Part shown: piece after piece, positions 62,631 through 64,000 of the stretch
How positions within the stretch are numbered: the first letter of the stretch is position 1
How the letters are laid out: every line of letters starts with the position of its first letter
Assembly: GCA_022796475.1 (NCBI GenBank)
Contig: JAAWIS010000002.1
Span: forward strand, 30,720 to 94,719
Length of the DNA: 64,000 nucleotides
Direction: 5' to 3'
DNA from: Lachnospiraceae bacterium
Lineage (GTDB): Bacteria; Bacillota; Clostridia; Lachnospirales; Lachnospiraceae
Translations under genes and position numbers: made by a program
Notes under the pieces: model-generated
Told to the model about the DNA's origin: nothing
The model's input: the letters and a program-made list of their open reading frames with translations, nothing else
The model's database searches: none

Positions 62631-63716
62631 TTAGCAGAATCTGTCAGTGTGCGATTTAATATTCAGATATGTTTCCAGGAATCTTCTTAAAACTGCCATT
62701 TCCTCATCCGTTCCGATTGTAATCCGAAGGCTGTTATCCAGCCTTGGGCTTTTAAAATACCGGACATAAATTTGTTCCTGCTTTAACGCTTCAAAAATCA
62801 TTTCTGCCTTTACCGTTTTATGAGTAGCCAAAAGGAAATTAGCCTGGGAATCCGGAAACGAAAATCCTAATTCCCTCATCCAGATCTTTGTTTCTTCCCT
62901 GGTCTTCTTAATTTTTTCCAGTGTCTGATAAAAATAAGGATCGTCCTTTAGCGCTTCCGTTCCAAGGATAATGGAAGGCATATTCATAGTATAGGAATTA
63001 TAAGAATATTTAACATCATTCAGTGCACGAATCAAATCCGGATGACCAATCCCATATCCAATCCGCATCCCCGCCATAGAGCGGGACTTGCTGAAGGTCT
63101 GAACTACAAGGAGATTTTCATATTTGGAAACCAGCGGCACAGCAGACTGAGCTCCAAAATCCACATAGGCTTCATCTATAATCACGACTACATCCTGATT
63201 ATCACAAATGATTTCCTCTATCTCCTCCAAACCCATAGCTATCCCGGTAGGTGCATTGGGATTTGGAAAAATCACGCCTCCATTTTCTCCCTGGTAGTCT
63301 TCTTTCCGTATCCGAAAATCACAATCCAGCTTTGGCATCTGGTAAGGAATTCCAAAAAGCTGTGCCCATACCGGATAAAAGGAATACGTTACATCCGGAA
63401 ACAGAACCGGCTTTTTGGAATTAAAAAAAGTTAAGAAGGCCATACCAATTACATCGTCAGAGCCAACTCCAACAAAAACCTGATCCGCTCCCACATGATA
63501 ACGCCTGGCTAATGCATCTGTTAACATATACGCCGATGGATCCGGATACTTCCGAAAAGCGTCTGCATCCATTTCACTTAAAGCTTTCTTCACTCCCGGT
63601 GCAGGCGGATACGGATTCTCATTCGTATTCAGTTTCACCAAACGATTTCCTGAAGGCTGCTCACCCGGCACATAAGGAACCACTTTTCTAATATTATTCT
63701 CCCAAGCCCTTTTCAT
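62631..63716 (-). CDS. hisC: Histidinol-phosphate aminotransferase
   Basis: 361 residues from the ATG at 63716 (MKRAWENN). KLNTNENPYPPAPGV near 26, VFVGVGSDDVIGMAF, FPNPNAPTGI, IIDEAYVDFG and the PLP lysine in VQTFSKSRSMAGMRIGYG near 220 are the standard set. It transaminates imidazole acetol phosphate in histidine synthesis. It is isolated from other his genes here, so it may serve aromatic amino acids too. The track start at 63857 runs through the upstream repeat and is rejected. Confidence 0.93.
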   Translation of the reverse strand: MKRAWENNIRKVVPYVPGEQPSGNRLVKLNTNENPYPPAPGVKKALSEMDADAFRKYPDPSAYMLTDALARRYHVGADQVFVGVGSDDVIGMAFLTFFNSKKPVLFPDVTYSFYPVWAQLFGIPYQMPKLDCDFRIRKEDYQGENGGVIFPNPNAPTGIAMGLEEIEEIICDNQDVVVIIDEAYVDFGAQSAVPLVSKYENLLVVQTFSKSRSMAGMRIGYGIGHPDLIRALNDVKYSYNSYTMNMPSIILGTEALKDDPYFYQTLEKIKKTREETKIWMRELGFSFPDSQANFLLATHKTVKAEMIFEALKQEQIYVRYFKSPRLDNSLRITIGTDEEMAVLRRFLETYLNIKSHTDRFC

Positions 63717-63737
63717 TCTTATCTCCCTTCTTCTGAT

Positions 63738-63905
63738 TAGTGTGCTGACACGTTTACATTCTGGCAAATCTTCTTGTCTATTCGCCTGTCTGCTGCGTTG
63801 TTGTTGGAAGGTGATGCCACCGCATCGCCTCCCTCCGCCGCCTTGCAGAATGAACATTCATTCTGTGTCATTTGGCTGAAAGTAAATGTGTCAGAACACA
63901 CTCTA
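63738..63905. repeat. Inverted-repeat element upstream of hisC
   Basis: A 168-bp stretch with imperfect ends TAGTGTGCTGACACGTTTAC and GTAAATGTGTCAGAACACACTCTA. It contains AGGTGATGC/GCATCGCCT, a perfect AGAATGAA/TTCATTCT palindrome and the 42-nt motif (63857-63898) also found upstream of cobQ. Beyond it, 63926-63960 resembles 63760-63790 as a diverged direct repeat. Confidence 0.55.
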
Positions 63906-64000
63906 GTGTTCTGTCTGGCTCATAGATAGGCAAACTTCCTTGCCTATTTTCCTGACAGCGCCACTCCCCAAGCCTCGACGTAGCAACCGCTACGCCTTCG

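Noticed and set aside
63717-63857. N-terminal extension of hisC in the ORF track
   Set aside because: It reads through the inverted-repeat element; the family begins at MKRAWENN, which has a ribosome binding site.

Overview
The window reads as chromosome of a gut-type Lachnospiraceae (Clostridia, former Clostridium cluster XIVa). This is inferred from low-to-mid GC DNA, strong AGGAGG ribosome binding sites, the LL-diaminopimelate aminotransferase route to lysine and DAP, the paired GlgC/GlgD glycogen enzymes, a type I glutamine synthetase beside an ANTAR regulator, a bile salt hydrolase, and T-rich intrinsic terminators. About 50 protein genes are supported, nearly all on the minus strand. 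The plus-strand exceptions are a class A PBP, an SDR/NTF2-like pair, a small HTH protein, a MarR regulator and a DUF4349 lipoprotein. I saw no rRNA, tRNA, CRISPR array, transposase or prophage.

Layout. 0-8 kb: two small envelope proteins, dapA-dapB under a lysine riboswitch, a corrinoid adenosyltransferase, an SSB-like protein, typA and a YigZ protein. 8-16 kb: class A PBP; a nucleoside unit (BMP-type binding lipoprotein, cytidine deaminase, adenosine deaminase); glgC-glgD. 16-19.5 kb: a His/Cys-rich secreted protein, and a MocR regulator divergent from an SDR resembling 3-alpha-hydroxysteroid dehydrogenase plus an NTF2-like protein. 19.5-27 kb: a ketose module (transketolase, AraC regulator, FGGY kinase, DUF4867, fucose-isomerase-like enzyme, fructose-6-phosphate-aldolase-type enzyme). 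27-34 kb: an LTA-synthase-like sulfatase, cobyric acid synthase with precorrin-8X methylmutase, infC-rpmI-rplT behind an attenuated leader, and a ZIP transporter. 34-43 kb: larB-larC (nickel-pincer cofactor) with an unassigned structured leader, followed by a glycosyltransferase, methyltransferase and OppA-like lipoprotein; then a bile salt hydrolase and a DUF2156 protein. 44-49 kb: a cystine/thiol module (PatB-type C-S lyase, CoA-disulfide reductase-rhodanese, TcyP-like symporter) facing a MarR regulator. 49.5-55.5 kb: amidase-SPOR, dapF-dapL-lrp, glnA-ANTAR. 55.5-64 kb: LCP ligase, a large L,D-transpeptidase, DUF4349 lipoprotein, AI-2E-type permease and hisC.

How the parts fit. DapA, DapB, DapL and DapF cover four steps of lysine/DAP synthesis and feed the wall enzymes (PBP, L,D-transpeptidase, LCP, amidase) found here. 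The MarR-facing unit plausibly imports cystine, cleaves it and handles the resulting persulfide.

The least explained material is non-coding: a roughly 95-180 bp MITE-like family with three copies, a cloverleaf-shaped palindromic element upstream of dapF, a 105-bp palindrome, a 42-nt motif shared by the cobQ and hisC upstream regions, and the larB leader with its own terminator. These are the best candidates for undescribed biology. Coordinates below use starts I corrected from ribosome binding sites where the ORF track began too early. All family assignments come from reading motifs; no database search was possible.
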